64,000 nucleotides of DNA from Bacteroidales bacterium (GTDB lineage: Bacteria; Bacteroidota; Bacteroidia; Bacteroidales; 4484-276): the NCBI GenBank assembly GCA_035647615.1, contig DASRND010000005.1, positions 1-64,000 of the forward strand, written 5' to 3'. Position numbers and translations under genes: made by a program. The notes beneath the pieces are model-generated. The model had not been told where the DNA came from, did no database searches, and saw nothing but the letters and a program-made list of their open reading frames with translations. The first letter of the stretch is position 1. Every line of letters starts with the position of its first letter. Positions 51,681-58,699 of this stretch are shown here, one piece after another.

Positions 51681-52640
51681 ATGAGTGATTTTACCAAAAT
51701 ATTGATGGGAAATAGCAAGCCAATTGAAATGAAAGGTAGGCTATTTATTCATGGTATTGATTCAAGAGTTGAAGCAAGTCTTGAGTTTATTCGAACTAAA
51801 TATGAAAACATTGTTGAATTAGAACTTGCGATTGAATACATGGAATTTCACTCCGAAACAATTAAAGCAGATTTTAATCAATTAGTAAAATTGGGATATT
51901 ATCCATCAAATGAAACAGAAATGGAACTTGACCATTCCATAAAACATGCATTGATTGGGTCATATAAATCGGCGTTTTCTGATTTAAGAAGAGGTTTAGA
52001 ATTAACAGTTACTTCTATTTATTTATTATCTGAGGAAGTTGATAGGCAGAAAGCTGATGATTGGATTAATTCGTTTGAAAACACGCCAAGATTTTCAGCT
52101 GTTCTGCATAAACTTATTAAAAATGGATACTATAAAATCATAAATGATAAATATGAATGGAAAAGTAATCTTCAAGAATTGTACTGGTCATTATCTAATT
52201 TTAGCCACAATAAAGGACGAGTAAAAGGATACATGGAATTAAACAATCCAAGTTTTTTCACCGCAGGAACATCTTTACCAACAATAAAAAATGATACACT
52301 AGCATTATTCTGTAATTGTTACATAAATACGGTTAAAGAGGTAGTTACCTTACAATCCCTACATAATCCAGTGATTTTGTTTGGGGTTCCAATAGAAAAG
52401 AAGTTTGGATCAGAAGGTATAATGTCTGGATATTTGAATGACGGACAATCTGAAGTGATAAAGAGGTTAATTCCTGAGAATTATAAAAATTATTTTAATG
52501 ATCTTATTGAACATGATGAAGAAAAAAAATCGGTTATTGAATATTTTAATTCACTACCTGACTTGACAGAGGACGATTTAAATGCACAAGCTATGAGGCA
52601 AGATGAATTTTTAAACGATTTGAAAGGCGGTCGTGTGTGA
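51681..52640 (+). CDS. hypothetical protein, AT-rich
   Basis: A 319-aa soluble protein, mostly helical, with no signal peptide or membrane helix. Central HALIGSYKSAFSDLRRGLELTVTSIYLLSEE (residues ~93-123) and LQELYWSLSNFSHNKGRVKGYMEL (~164-187) resemble a HEPN-like four-helix arrangement with a late Asn/His region, but the RxxxxH signature is not clear. It ends with an acidic Gln/Asp-rich tail. It is strongly AT-rich, and lies between a terminator and the TA module, which supports horizontal transfer. I do not recognise a named family. Confidence 0.55.
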   Translation: MSDFTKILMGNSKPIEMKGRLFIHGIDSRVEASLEFIRTKYENIVELELAIEYMEFHSETIKADFNQLVKLGYYPSNETEMELDHSIKHALIGSYKSAFSDLRRGLELTVTSIYLLSEEVDRQKADDWINSFENTPRFSAVLHKLIKNGYYKIINDKYEWKSNLQELYWSLSNFSHNKGRVKGYMELNNPSFFTAGTSLPTIKNDTLALFCNCYINTVKEVVTLQSLHNPVILFGVPIEKKFGSEGIMSGYLNDGQSEVIKRLIPENYKNYFNDLIEHDEEKKSVIEYFNSLPDLTEDDLNAQAMRQDEFLNDLKGGRV

Positions 52641-52696
52641 TTCTGTAATTCGCAAAACCAACTTTTAATGCGTAGTTTTGTTCTCTGATTAAAAAT
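52637..52696. repeat. 60-bp direct repeat (family C, copy 1)
   Basis: It reads GTGATTCTGTAAT then AAAACCAACTTTTAATGCGTAG-TTTG and ends GATTAAAAAT. The second copy is at 53757-53815, so the repeats bracket the TA module 52729-53540. It contains TAGTTTTG (52673-52680), a -7-like box. Confidence 0.75.
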
Positions 52697-52728
52697 ATGG
52701 ATGTGTCAGCTTGTTTTATCTTTGCTCA

Positions 52729-52782
52729 ATGAATATAAATTTTGAAAGTCTTGAAGAACACTTTAGTAAATCAAATAAATGA
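52729..52782 (+). pseudogene. 17-codon ORF, possible antitoxin remnant
   Basis: ATG at 52729 follows a TATCTTTG box (52717-52724) and gives MNINFESLEEHFSKSNK, then TGA. It lies before a truncated DUF3368-like toxin start, in the place where the antitoxin of such a pair would be. It could be the remains of that antitoxin, or chance. Confidence 0.25.
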
Positions 52783-52822
52783 TGAGAACCGTTCAGATCA
52801 GATTTACATTCCGACATAGCCA

Positions 52823-52894
52823 ATGCCTAAGATTGTAATTTCAGATACAAGCATACTGATACTATTTCAAGGGAAATTTTGTGCAAACTTTTAA
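52823..52894 (+). pseudogene. truncated DUF3368/PIN-like toxin (first ~15 codons)
   Basis: The 23-codon ORF starts MPKIVISDTSILILF, which is the characteristic N-terminus of DUF3368 PIN-like toxins, with the first catalytic Asp in SDTS. After about 15 residues the sequence changes to QGKFCANF and stops. The break lies 12 bp before the antitoxin gene at 52906, and its 3' part equals the leader of that gene. Thus the remainder of the toxin was replaced when the antitoxin-PIN module joined here. Confidence 0.6.
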
Positions 52895-52905
52895 AAGGGA
52901 AAATT

Positions 52906-53130
52906 ATGAAAAATCTTGTGATTGAAAATAAAGGAGATCAGGTGATTTTAAAAATAAACAGAAAAGGATTTGATGAGAATTACCTGATTTCACTTCTTAA
53001 GAGACTTCAGATTGAGCAGCTTGCTCAGAAGTCGGAGTTCAGCGATGATATTATAAATGTTGCCGAACAGGTTAATGAAGAGTGGTGGGATGAAAACGGG
53101 AAAGATTTTCTAAAAGAAGTAAAGCAATGA
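52906..53130 (+). CDS. antitoxin of the PIN-domain toxin pair
   Basis: A 74-aa protein. It opens with a beta-strand/hairpin MKNLVIENKGDQVILKINRKG, followed by a helical part LLKRLQIEQLAQKSEFSDDIINVAEQVNEEWW and the C-terminal DENGKDFLKEVKQ, which fits a VapB-like antitoxin whose C-terminus wraps the toxin. It overlaps the PIN gene by 4 bp (ATGA), the usual antitoxin-toxin coupling. A near copy without toxin lies at 38074-38292. Both copies share the leader, so they derive from a DNA duplication of at least 230 bp. Confidence 0.8.
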   Translation: MKNLVIENKGDQVILKINRKGFDENYLISLLKRLQIEQLAQKSEFSDDIINVAEQVNEEWWDENGKDFLKEVKQ

Positions 53131-53540
53131 TTTCAAAAAGCGTGGTAGTTGATACCAACTTGATCTTTTCGGCTTTAATCCCAAAAGCATCAAAAATTAG
53201 AGATGTCTTGTTTGAGAGTGACAGGGCATTCTTTGCACCAAACTTTTTGATTGCGGAGATATATAAACATAAGGAAAAGTTGATAAAAAGCTCAAAACTT
53301 GATGAGTCAGAATTTTATTCATACTTTACCGGCATAATCCAAAAGATACAATTTGTGCCGATTGATTTCATTAGCATCGAGAGTCGGCAAAAGGCCTACG
53401 ATTTATGCAAGGATATTGATGTTAAGGATACCCCATTTATTGCTTTGACTTTGGAATTGAATTTGCCAATCTGGACAGGTGATAAAAAACTTAAAGACGG
53501 ATTGAGACGAAAAGGATTTAATAATTTTTATTCGGAATAA
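53127..53540 (+). CDS. PIN-domain toxin (VapC-like ribonuclease)
   Basis: A 137-aa PIN protein. Catalytic acids are visible in VVVDTNLIFSAL (Asp ~9), FLIAEIYKHKEK (Glu ~44), DVKDTPFIALTLEL (Asp ~103) and IWTGDKKLKDGL (Asp ~121), the typical four acidic positions of the fold. VapC-type toxins cut tRNA or rRNA; the target here is unknown. It is coupled to the antitoxin at 52906. The gene is complete and AT-rich. A 319-bp stretch with repeat family C follows. Confidence 0.88.
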   Translation: MISKSVVVDTNLIFSALIPKASKIRDVLFESDRAFFAPNFLIAEIYKHKEKLIKSSKLDESEFYSYFTGIIQKIQFVPIDFISIESRQKAYDLCKDIDVKDTPFIALTLELNLPIWTGDKKLKDGLRRKGFNNFYSE

Positions 53541-53756
53541 TGCGCGTTGTAAAACATGCGGTCATAAAATCCCTCTCTCTCACCAAACAAATCACTAACA
53601 GGACGCCAACGAAGCTGCGTTGCCATTTCTCTCTATTAGAGAGTTGAAGCCTTAATCGACAAAATTCAAGTTACGAACCGACAACAAATTTTTACCCATC
53701 ACTCATTTAGAGGTGCGTTAGATCAAACCGAAAAAGATTTCTCTTTTTTCCACGGC

Positions 53757-53815
53757 TGTGATTCTGTAATGTAAAACCAACTTTTAATGCGTAGGTTTGT
53801 TTCTCGATTACAAAT
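53757..53815. repeat. 60-bp direct repeat (family C, copy 2)
   Basis: It matches 52637-52696 with a few changes (TGTGATTCTGTAAT, AAAACCAACTTTTAATGCGTAGG). It includes TAGGTTTG (53792-53799), a -7-like box for the next small gene. Between 53541 and 53756 I see no gene. Confidence 0.75.
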
Positions 53816-53858
53816 GGTGGTGTTGGTTGACGCACACGAAAATTTAAAAAAGAGAAAA

Positions 53859-54050
53859 ATGATAGTAGAAAGACAAAATAACGAAATACTGGTCAGAGTT
53901 TCTGCTGGTATTAAAACCTCCCGAATTCAGACAATCCTTGACTATCTGCGGTACGAAGAATTAACTTCTAAATCAACTGCCTCAGAAGGCGATATTGATC
54001 AACTTCTAAAAGAAGCAAAAAAAGGACGTTGGGATAGAACTGAAAAATAA
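53859..54050 (+). CDS. small antitoxin-like protein without toxin
   Basis: A 63-aa protein starting MIVERQNNEILVRVSAGI, with a beta hairpin then a helix (RIQTILDYLRYEELTSKS) and a basic C-terminus (LLKEAKKGRWDRTEK). It has the size and layout of VapB/Phd-like antitoxins and resembles in plan, not in sequence, the antitoxin at 52906. No toxin gene follows; a short frame after it (to 54119, IELKNKGFEQVIKIEELYQDF...) may be a remnant. The ATG at 53859 is preferred over upstream codons, which lie in repeat C. Confidence 0.5.
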   Translation: MIVERQNNEILVRVSAGIKTSRIQTILDYLRYEELTSKSTASEGDIDQLLKEAKKGRWDRTEK

Positions 54051-54156
54051 AGGATTTGAGCAAGTAATTAAAATAGAGGAATTGTATCAAGACTTTTTGA
54101 TCCGAGAAAAACAAAAATAAAAATAAAATACTGGCATCCACCTTCAGCAAAACCCC

Positions 54157-54209
54157 AAAAAAATCCACGTCACCGTCAGCCTTCAGGCCGATGATGACGT
54201 GGATTTTTT
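54157..54209. terminator. bidirectional terminator before yajC end
   Basis: A perfect arm AAAAAATCCACGTCA / TGACGTGGATTTTTT with a ~22-nt loop containing the small inverted pair GCC...GGC. T runs on both sides suit termination in both directions. It separates the accessory block from the core yajC gene. Confidence 0.85.
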
Positions 54210-54236
54210 ATGTTTTAAACTATTTAGCGGAAGCGC

Positions 54237-54578
54237 CTACTTTGCGGGCTGCTCGGCCATCATGGAGGTGTTGTCGGCAGCGGCGGCGCTTTTTTCTATC
54301 TTCAGGCGTCCCTGGCCTTCGGTTTCGATGATGAGCGTGGTGTCGCGCACTTCGAGAATCTTGCCGTGTATACCGCCAATGGTAACGATTTTGCTGCCTT
54401 TGGCCAAAGCCTCACGAAATTTCTTTTGTTCTTTGCTCTTGCGCATCTGCGGACGGATCATGAAGAAATAAAACACCACGATCATCAGCAGCATCATCAA
54501 AAAGAAGCTGGAGGAGCTGCCCCCTTCTTCGCCACTGGGCATCATGAGCAGGATAAAGTTGATTAATGCAGTTGTCAT
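54237..54578 (-). CDS. yajC: Sec translocon accessory protein YajC
   Basis: A 113-aa protein. A Ser/Gly-rich N-terminus is followed by one membrane helix (residues ~25-42), then RPQMRKSKEQKKFREALAKGSKIVTIGGIHGKI (~43-75), the YajC signature, and an Ala-rich tail. It joins SecDF in the Sec complex. In Bacteroidota it is usually followed by ybbR/cdaR and coaE; here an accessory block takes that place. It follows the DUF1573 gene on the minus strand. Confidence 0.92.
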   Translation of the reverse strand: MTTALINFILLMMPSGEEGGSSSSFFLMMLLMIVVFYFFMIRPQMRKSKEQKKFREALAKGSKIVTIGGIHGKILEVRDTTLIIETEGQGRLKIEKSAAAADNTSMMAEQPAK

Positions 54579-54617
54579 TGATTTTCTTGTTTATTTAGTT
54601 ATAGAAAAGTTTTCTTT

Positions 54618-55085
54618 TTAAAAATTCTCGGGTAAAACCACTTGTGCTTTTATTCGGAGTAAGTGGCTGGCTGGGTGCGTATTGGTGACCACTGTCACGG
54701 TTTTGTTTTGAAAGCCACGGCGGTTGCTGCTATCGAAGGTAACTTTTACGGTTCCCTTCTGGCCGGGCGCAATGGGTTGGGTGGTGTAGGCGGGCACAGC
54801 GCAGCCGCAACTGGAGCTTACGCTGGTGATGAGCAGGTCGGCTTTGCCGCCGTTGTCGAAACGGAAAGCATACGTCACCTTTTCGCCTTGTATCACTTTG
54901 CCAAAGTCGTGTTCTGTGTTGTCGAAGTGCATCACCGGCATTTTGTCTTTGGAGCTTTCGCCGATGGCTGTGCGCGGGTTTTTCACCAGATCGGCGGGCA
55001 GTCGGTCGTCCTGTTGGCCACCGGAACAGCCCCACATGAGCATCATCACAAAAATGTAAGCGAAAACAGGTTTTATGTAAATCAT
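54618..55085 (-). CDS. DUF1573 lipoprotein
   Basis: A 155-aa protein with signal and lipobox (MWGC, Cys ~20). The Ig-like DUF1573 domain covers residues ~50-150: HFDNTEHDFGKVIQGEKVTYAFRF, the SSSCGCAVP Cys pair (~92-99), PIAPGQKGTVKVTFDS and a final NTHPASHLLRIKAQV strand. Its role is unknown. It lies between nusB and yajC in many Bacteroidota, as here apart from rlmD/aroK. The start ATG overlaps no other gene and is divergent from aroK. Confidence 0.88.
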   Translation of the reverse strand: MIYIKPVFAYIFVMMLMWGCSGGQQDDRLPADLVKNPRTAIGESSKDKMPVMHFDNTEHDFGKVIQGEKVTYAFRFDNGGKADLLITSVSSSCGCAVPAYTTQPIAPGQKGTVKVTFDSSNRRGFQNKTVTVVTNTHPASHLLRIKAQVVLPENF

Positions 55086-55138
55086 TAATAATATCCAAAA
55101 AAAATGAATGGCAAAAATAGTAAAAAACTACAATTTGC

Positions 55139-55146
55139 TACTTTTG
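55139..55146 (+). promoter_or_regulatory. -7 box TACTTTTG of aroK
   Basis: It is a perfect TAnnTTTG match 18 bp before the ATG at 55165. Its location inside the longer open frame supports the downstream ATG as the true start. Confidence 0.65.
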
Positions 55147-55164
55147 TCCGAAAACGTCGGGCGC

Positions 55165-55683
55165 ATGAATGTATATCTTACGGGCTACATGGGTAGCGGC
55201 AAAACTACTGCCGGTCGGCGACTGGCTGCCAAAATCGGTTATGAGTATCTCGACATCGACGAACTCTTCGAATCGACTTACCGCGTTAGCGTCGCCCAAT
55301 TTTTTGAGCGTTACGACGAAGGAGCTTTTCGCAAAATAGAGGCGCAGCTTATCGGTGAAACCTTTGCGCTAAAGCGCCGGGTAGTATCGCTGGGTGGCGG
55401 CGCGGCAAGCTATGCCGACAACATGGAGCGCATCAACCGGCATGGCCTTTCTGTTTATCTGCGCATGGCGCCTGAGTCGTTGTTTGTAAGACTCAAAAAT
55501 GCAAAGCGGCCGCGCCCACGCATTGCTGGGCTTAGCGACGAACAGTTGAAAATACGCATTGCCGAAGATCTTCGGGTGCGGGTTCCTTATTATGAAAAAG
55601 CCCGCCTGATAGTGAAAGGTGAAAACCTGGACGTGGATGCGCTGGCCGAAGAGATTATTCGGCTGTTGCCTGCCGGCGGATGA
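55165..55683 (+). CDS. aroK: shikimate kinase
   Basis: A 172-aa P-loop kinase. Walker A is GYMGSGKTTAGRRLA (residues ~6-20), the shikimate-binding YLDIDELFE (~30-38) and FRKIEAQLI (~56) are present, the Gly-rich SLGGGAA (~74-80) and lid KRPRPRI (~112-118) follow. It phosphorylates shikimate in aromatic amino acid synthesis. The start follows the -7 box directly. Its 3' end overlaps the convergent rlmD gene by 29 bp, so the two transcripts are complementary there. Confidence 0.92.
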   Translation: MNVYLTGYMGSGKTTAGRRLAAKIGYEYLDIDELFESTYRVSVAQFFERYDEGAFRKIEAQLIGETFALKRRVVSLGGGAASYADNMERINRHGLSVYLRMAPESLFVRLKNAKRPRPRIAGLSDEQLKIRIAEDLRVRVPYYEKARLIVKGENLDVDALAEEIIRLLPAGG

Positions 55684-57079
55684 GCAAAGTTACATTCTCG
55701 ACATGCTGCGTCTGTGGAAACATATCCACCGGCTGTATGGCAGCGATTTCGTAATCTGCGCCAAGCATAGCAATATCACGTGCCTGCGTGGCCGGATTGC
55801 AACTTACATACACAATGCGCTGTGGTTGCAGCGTCAGCAGTTGCTCCACCACTTTGGGATGCATGCCTGCCCGCGGCGGATCGGTAATCACAACGTCGGG
55901 CTTTCCATACTTTTCGATTAATTCCTTATTAAAAACTTTGGCCATGTCGCCGGCCACAAACTGCGTATTGGTGATGTTGTTGATTTTAGAATTTTCGTGG
56001 GCATCGTCGATGGCCGTCTCCACGTATTCGATACCCACCACCTGCCGCGCCTGATGCGCCACAAAGATACCGATGGTGCCAGCACCACAATACAGATCAT
56101 AAACCGTTTCTGTGCCGGTGAGGGCGGCAAAGTTCCGGGCAACTTTATAAAGCTGGTAAGCCTGTTCGGCGTTGGTTTGGTAAAATGACTGCGGACCAAC
56201 TTTAAAACGCAAATCTTCCATGTGTTCCGTGATGTAAGGCTTGCCGGTCCAAAGCACCGTTTCCTGGTCGTTGATGGTGTCGTTGAGCTTGCTGTTGACC
56301 ACATAAAAAAGCGAGGTTATCTGCGGGAAGCGCTCTTTGAGGAAATCCATGAGCGGATTGATTTTATCAGGCTCGTTGAGGGCAAAAATCACAATTACCA
56401 TCACATCGCCGCTGTTGGCCGTGCGGATGATTACATTGCGCATCATCCCCTTATGTTTTCTGTTGTCGTAATATGGAAGGTGATGCTCAGCGGTATATTG
56501 GCGCAAAGCCAGCCGGATGTCGTTGGAAGGCGACGGCTGCAGATAGCAGTTGTTCAAATCGAGGATACGATCGAAAATTCCCGGCAGATGAAACCCCAAT
56601 CCATCCATATTTACAGCCTCTTCCTGCCGCAGCTCTCCATCGGTAAGCCAGCGGCGATTAGAAAAGGTAAACTCCAGCTTGTTGCGATATTCATAAATTT
56701 TTTCCGACCCCAGGATGGGCGTCATCGTTTCGGTGCTTAGTTTGCCGATGCGCTCAAAGTTGTCTTTCACCTGCTGTTGTTTGTAGTAAAGTTGCTGGTC
56801 GTACGGCAGGTTTTGCCAGCGGCAGCCACCACAAATGCCAAAATGTTCGCAGCGCGGCGTGATGCGCAGCGGAGATAGCTTGTGCATTTTCACCGCTTTG
56901 CCCTCCATGTAGTTGCGCTTGCGCTTGGTCACCTGAATGTCGATGACGTCGCCGGGAACCACAAACGGCACAAAAATCACCATGTTATCTACACGTGCCA
57001 CAGCTTTGCCTTCGGAGCCGGCGTCTTTTATCTCTACGTTTTCGAGCAGCGGAAGTGCTTGTCGGTTTCGCTTTGCCAT
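55655..57079 (-). CDS. rlmD: 23S rRNA (uracil1939-C5)-methyltransferase, RumA-type
   Basis: A 474-aa enzyme. An N-terminal TRAM domain (residues ~8-70) is followed by an FeS-type Cys cluster CEHFGICGGCRWQNL (~77-91), a family-specific central part, and a SAM fold with YDLYCGAGTIGIFVAHQ (~319-335) and VVITDPPRAGMHPKV (~398-412). The catalytic Cys is in IVYVSCNPATQARD (~426-439). It methylates C5 of a uracil in 23S rRNA; the exact site (RlmD or RlmC) is uncertain. It sits between nusB and DUF1573, and its tail overlaps aroK. Confidence 0.9.
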   Translation of the reverse strand: MAKRNRQALPLLENVEIKDAGSEGKAVARVDNMVIFVPFVVPGDVIDIQVTKRKRNYMEGKAVKMHKLSPLRITPRCEHFGICGGCRWQNLPYDQQLYYKQQQVKDNFERIGKLSTETMTPILGSEKIYEYRNKLEFTFSNRRWLTDGELRQEEAVNMDGLGFHLPGIFDRILDLNNCYLQPSPSNDIRLALRQYTAEHHLPYYDNRKHKGMMRNVIIRTANSGDVMVIVIFALNEPDKINPLMDFLKERFPQITSLFYVVNSKLNDTINDQETVLWTGKPYITEHMEDLRFKVGPQSFYQTNAEQAYQLYKVARNFAALTGTETVYDLYCGAGTIGIFVAHQARQVVGIEYVETAIDDAHENSKINNITNTQFVAGDMAKVFNKELIEKYGKPDVVITDPPRAGMHPKVVEQLLTLQPQRIVYVSCNPATQARDIAMLGADYEIAAIQPVDMFPQTQHVENVTLLIRRQATAE

Positions 57080-57134
57080 TGGTTTGTATTAAAAATTTTG
57101 ACAAAGATAGTTTTTGGGAAGGAAACACGGGTTT

Positions 57135-57213
57135 AACCGCGGAGGCGGAGAGACGCGGAGGAAAGTCAGAAAAAATTATTTTTATAATCTCTGTGCCTTA
57201 GCGTTTTTGCGGT
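57135..57213. repeat. REP-like hairpin repeat (family A, copy 2)
   Basis: Arms AACCGCGGAGGCGGAGAGAC (57135-57154) and CTCTGTGCCTTAGCGTTTTTG with a final CGGT (57188-57213) are laid out as in the copy at 8121-8200. It fills the gap between rlmD and nusB. Confidence 0.6.
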
Positions 57214-57243
57214 GACAAAGGATTTAACAGGAGAGAGATAACC

Positions 57244-58206
57244 TTAATCCATCAGGCCGCGGCCGGTTTTTACAATCTTTTTTTCTTCTTTTAGCTCAAC
57301 GATCAGCTTGTCGAGGATGCCATTGATAAAGACTTTGCTCTTGGGCGTGCTGTAATATTTGGATAGCTCTATGTATTCGTTCAGCGTCACCTTTGTGGGT
57401 ATCGACGGAAACTCCATCAGCTCGGTGAGCGCCATCTTAAGCAAGATGATGTCCATGGTGGCAATGCGGTTGATTTCCCAGTTGCTGGCCTTATTTTTAA
57501 TAATATCTTCCAGCTCGTCGCTCTTGAGCACCGTTTTGTGGTAAAGGCGCACCATAAAATCCTTGTCCTCGTCGGGTTCTTCTTTCCCTGTAGTGTTATA
57601 GAGGGTGGGAAGCAAGGCGAATTCGTCGTCATTTTTGCGCAGCCCTTTTATGATCTTCACCACCAGCGGGTTGGCAATCTCCAGGTCGTTGGCCCAGTAG
57701 ATGTTTTTCTCTTCATAAAAATAATCGATGAAATCCTGATAGGCTACAAATTCATTAAAAAGGGTCGCAATAAAAGAGCGGTCTTCGTCGAATGAGTGCT
57801 TGCCGGAGTTCATATAGTTTTCGTAGATGTTGCTGCCACGCATATCGTTGTAAACCTTGCGTACCATATCTTCTTCGTCAACCCAGTTTATTTTGTAGGC
57901 GTTTACTTTGCGCTGATAGTCCTTGTTTTGGGTAAGTTTTGCGATAAGCTGATTGTCGATAAATTTGGTGTTGGGATTCAGGTCATCGTCTGTAGGGTAG
58001 AATTTCTTTTTATTTTCCTCCTGACGTTTGGTGGCGAATTTTACCAGTTGCGCCATGAATGCCAGCTGCCAGGTGATGAGTTCATAGATGCGCTCGGTGC
58101 TTTTCAGCATGTTCCTTTCGCCCACAGCCAGGTCGGAATTTTGGCTTACAAAATAGTTGTAGAGCGCTTGAAGCGCTTTTACCCGAAGGTGCCGTCTGGT
58201 TAACAT
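57244..58206 (-). CDS. nusB: transcription antitermination/ribosome assembly factor NusB, long form
   Basis: A 320-aa protein, longer than the ~140-aa enteric NusB. The N-terminus MLTRRHLRVKALQALYNYF (residues 1-19) is a NusB hallmark. A family-specific middle (~40-200) is present in Bacteroidota, and the C-terminal NusB fold includes LEDIIKNKASNWEINRIATMDIILLKMALTELMEFPSIPTKVTLNEYIELSKYYSTPKSKVFINGILDKL (~225-300, in segments). It forms the boxB/boxA antitermination complex with NusE for rRNA operons. It heads the nusB-DUF1573-yajC order. Confidence 0.92.
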   Translation of the reverse strand: MLTRRHLRVKALQALYNYFVSQNSDLAVGERNMLKSTERIYELITWQLAFMAQLVKFATKRQEENKKKFYPTDDDLNPNTKFIDNQLIAKLTQNKDYQRKVNAYKINWVDEEDMVRKVYNDMRGSNIYENYMNSGKHSFDEDRSFIATLFNEFVAYQDFIDYFYEEKNIYWANDLEIANPLVVKIIKGLRKNDDEFALLPTLYNTTGKEEPDEDKDFMVRLYHKTVLKSDELEDIIKNKASNWEINRIATMDIILLKMALTELMEFPSIPTKVTLNEYIELSKYYSTPKSKVFINGILDKLIVELKEEKKIVKTGRGLMD

Positions 58207-58269
58207 AAATCTTTAAGAACAGTATGATAATTCATAATTACTGCGGCAAAATTATCTTTTTTTCGATGA

Positions 58270-58610
58270 GGGAAGAAGAAGTTGTCGGAAGAAAAGAAGT
58301 TGTCAGGTTGTCGGGAAAGAAGAAGATGTCGGGTTGTCGGGAATTCGCAATTTGAATCGGATGGGGTTTGGACGAGGCTTTGCCTCGTTCAGTCTATGTT
58401 TTACAGGCTTTGCCTGACACTATTTTTTTTACTATTGAATTGATAAAGGCAGCAGAGCCTGCGGAAATAAATGCAGCTTAGGCAGACCTCGACATGGTGG
58501 CTGAGCTTGTCGAAGCCAGCTCAGCCACCGCAGCCTAAGCCGAACGCTGAGTTGTCAAGTTGTCGCTTGGACTGTTGGCTGTGGGCTGAAGACTACAAAC
58601 CGCCAGCTAT
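58270..58610. repeat. dispersed repeats (family B, copy 2), no gene
   Basis: This 490-bp gap before the DUF3276 gene has no gene. It starts with repeated GTTGTCGGGA words (58276-58342). The family B element follows (GGACGAGGCT at ~58369, ACAGGCTTTGCCTG, AAATAAATGCAGCTTAGG to 58482), then GAGCTTGTCGAAGCCAGCTC and a TGTGGGCTGAAGACT tail. Order and words parallel 30683-30905. Confidence 0.7.
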
Positions 58611-58657
58611 CTTTTCAAAAAACCCCATCCATTCCGTGCCTCAAAAATATTATTGTC

Positions 58658-58665
58658 TACTTTTG
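58658..58665 (+). promoter_or_regulatory. -7 box TACTTTTG of the DUF3276 gene
   Basis: A perfect consensus box 34 bp upstream of the ATG at 58700. Confidence 0.6.
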
Positions 58666-58699
58666 CGTTTCAAAACATATCAAACCTTTTTTAAATAAA

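Noticed and set aside
51576..53660. Possible integron attC-like sites (GCTAAC...GTTAGC; CGCCAACG...GCGTTG)
   Set aside because: The core sites do not fit the RYYYAAC/GTRRRY consensus and no integrase is present in the window; the cassette-like look is explained by the direct repeats listed above.
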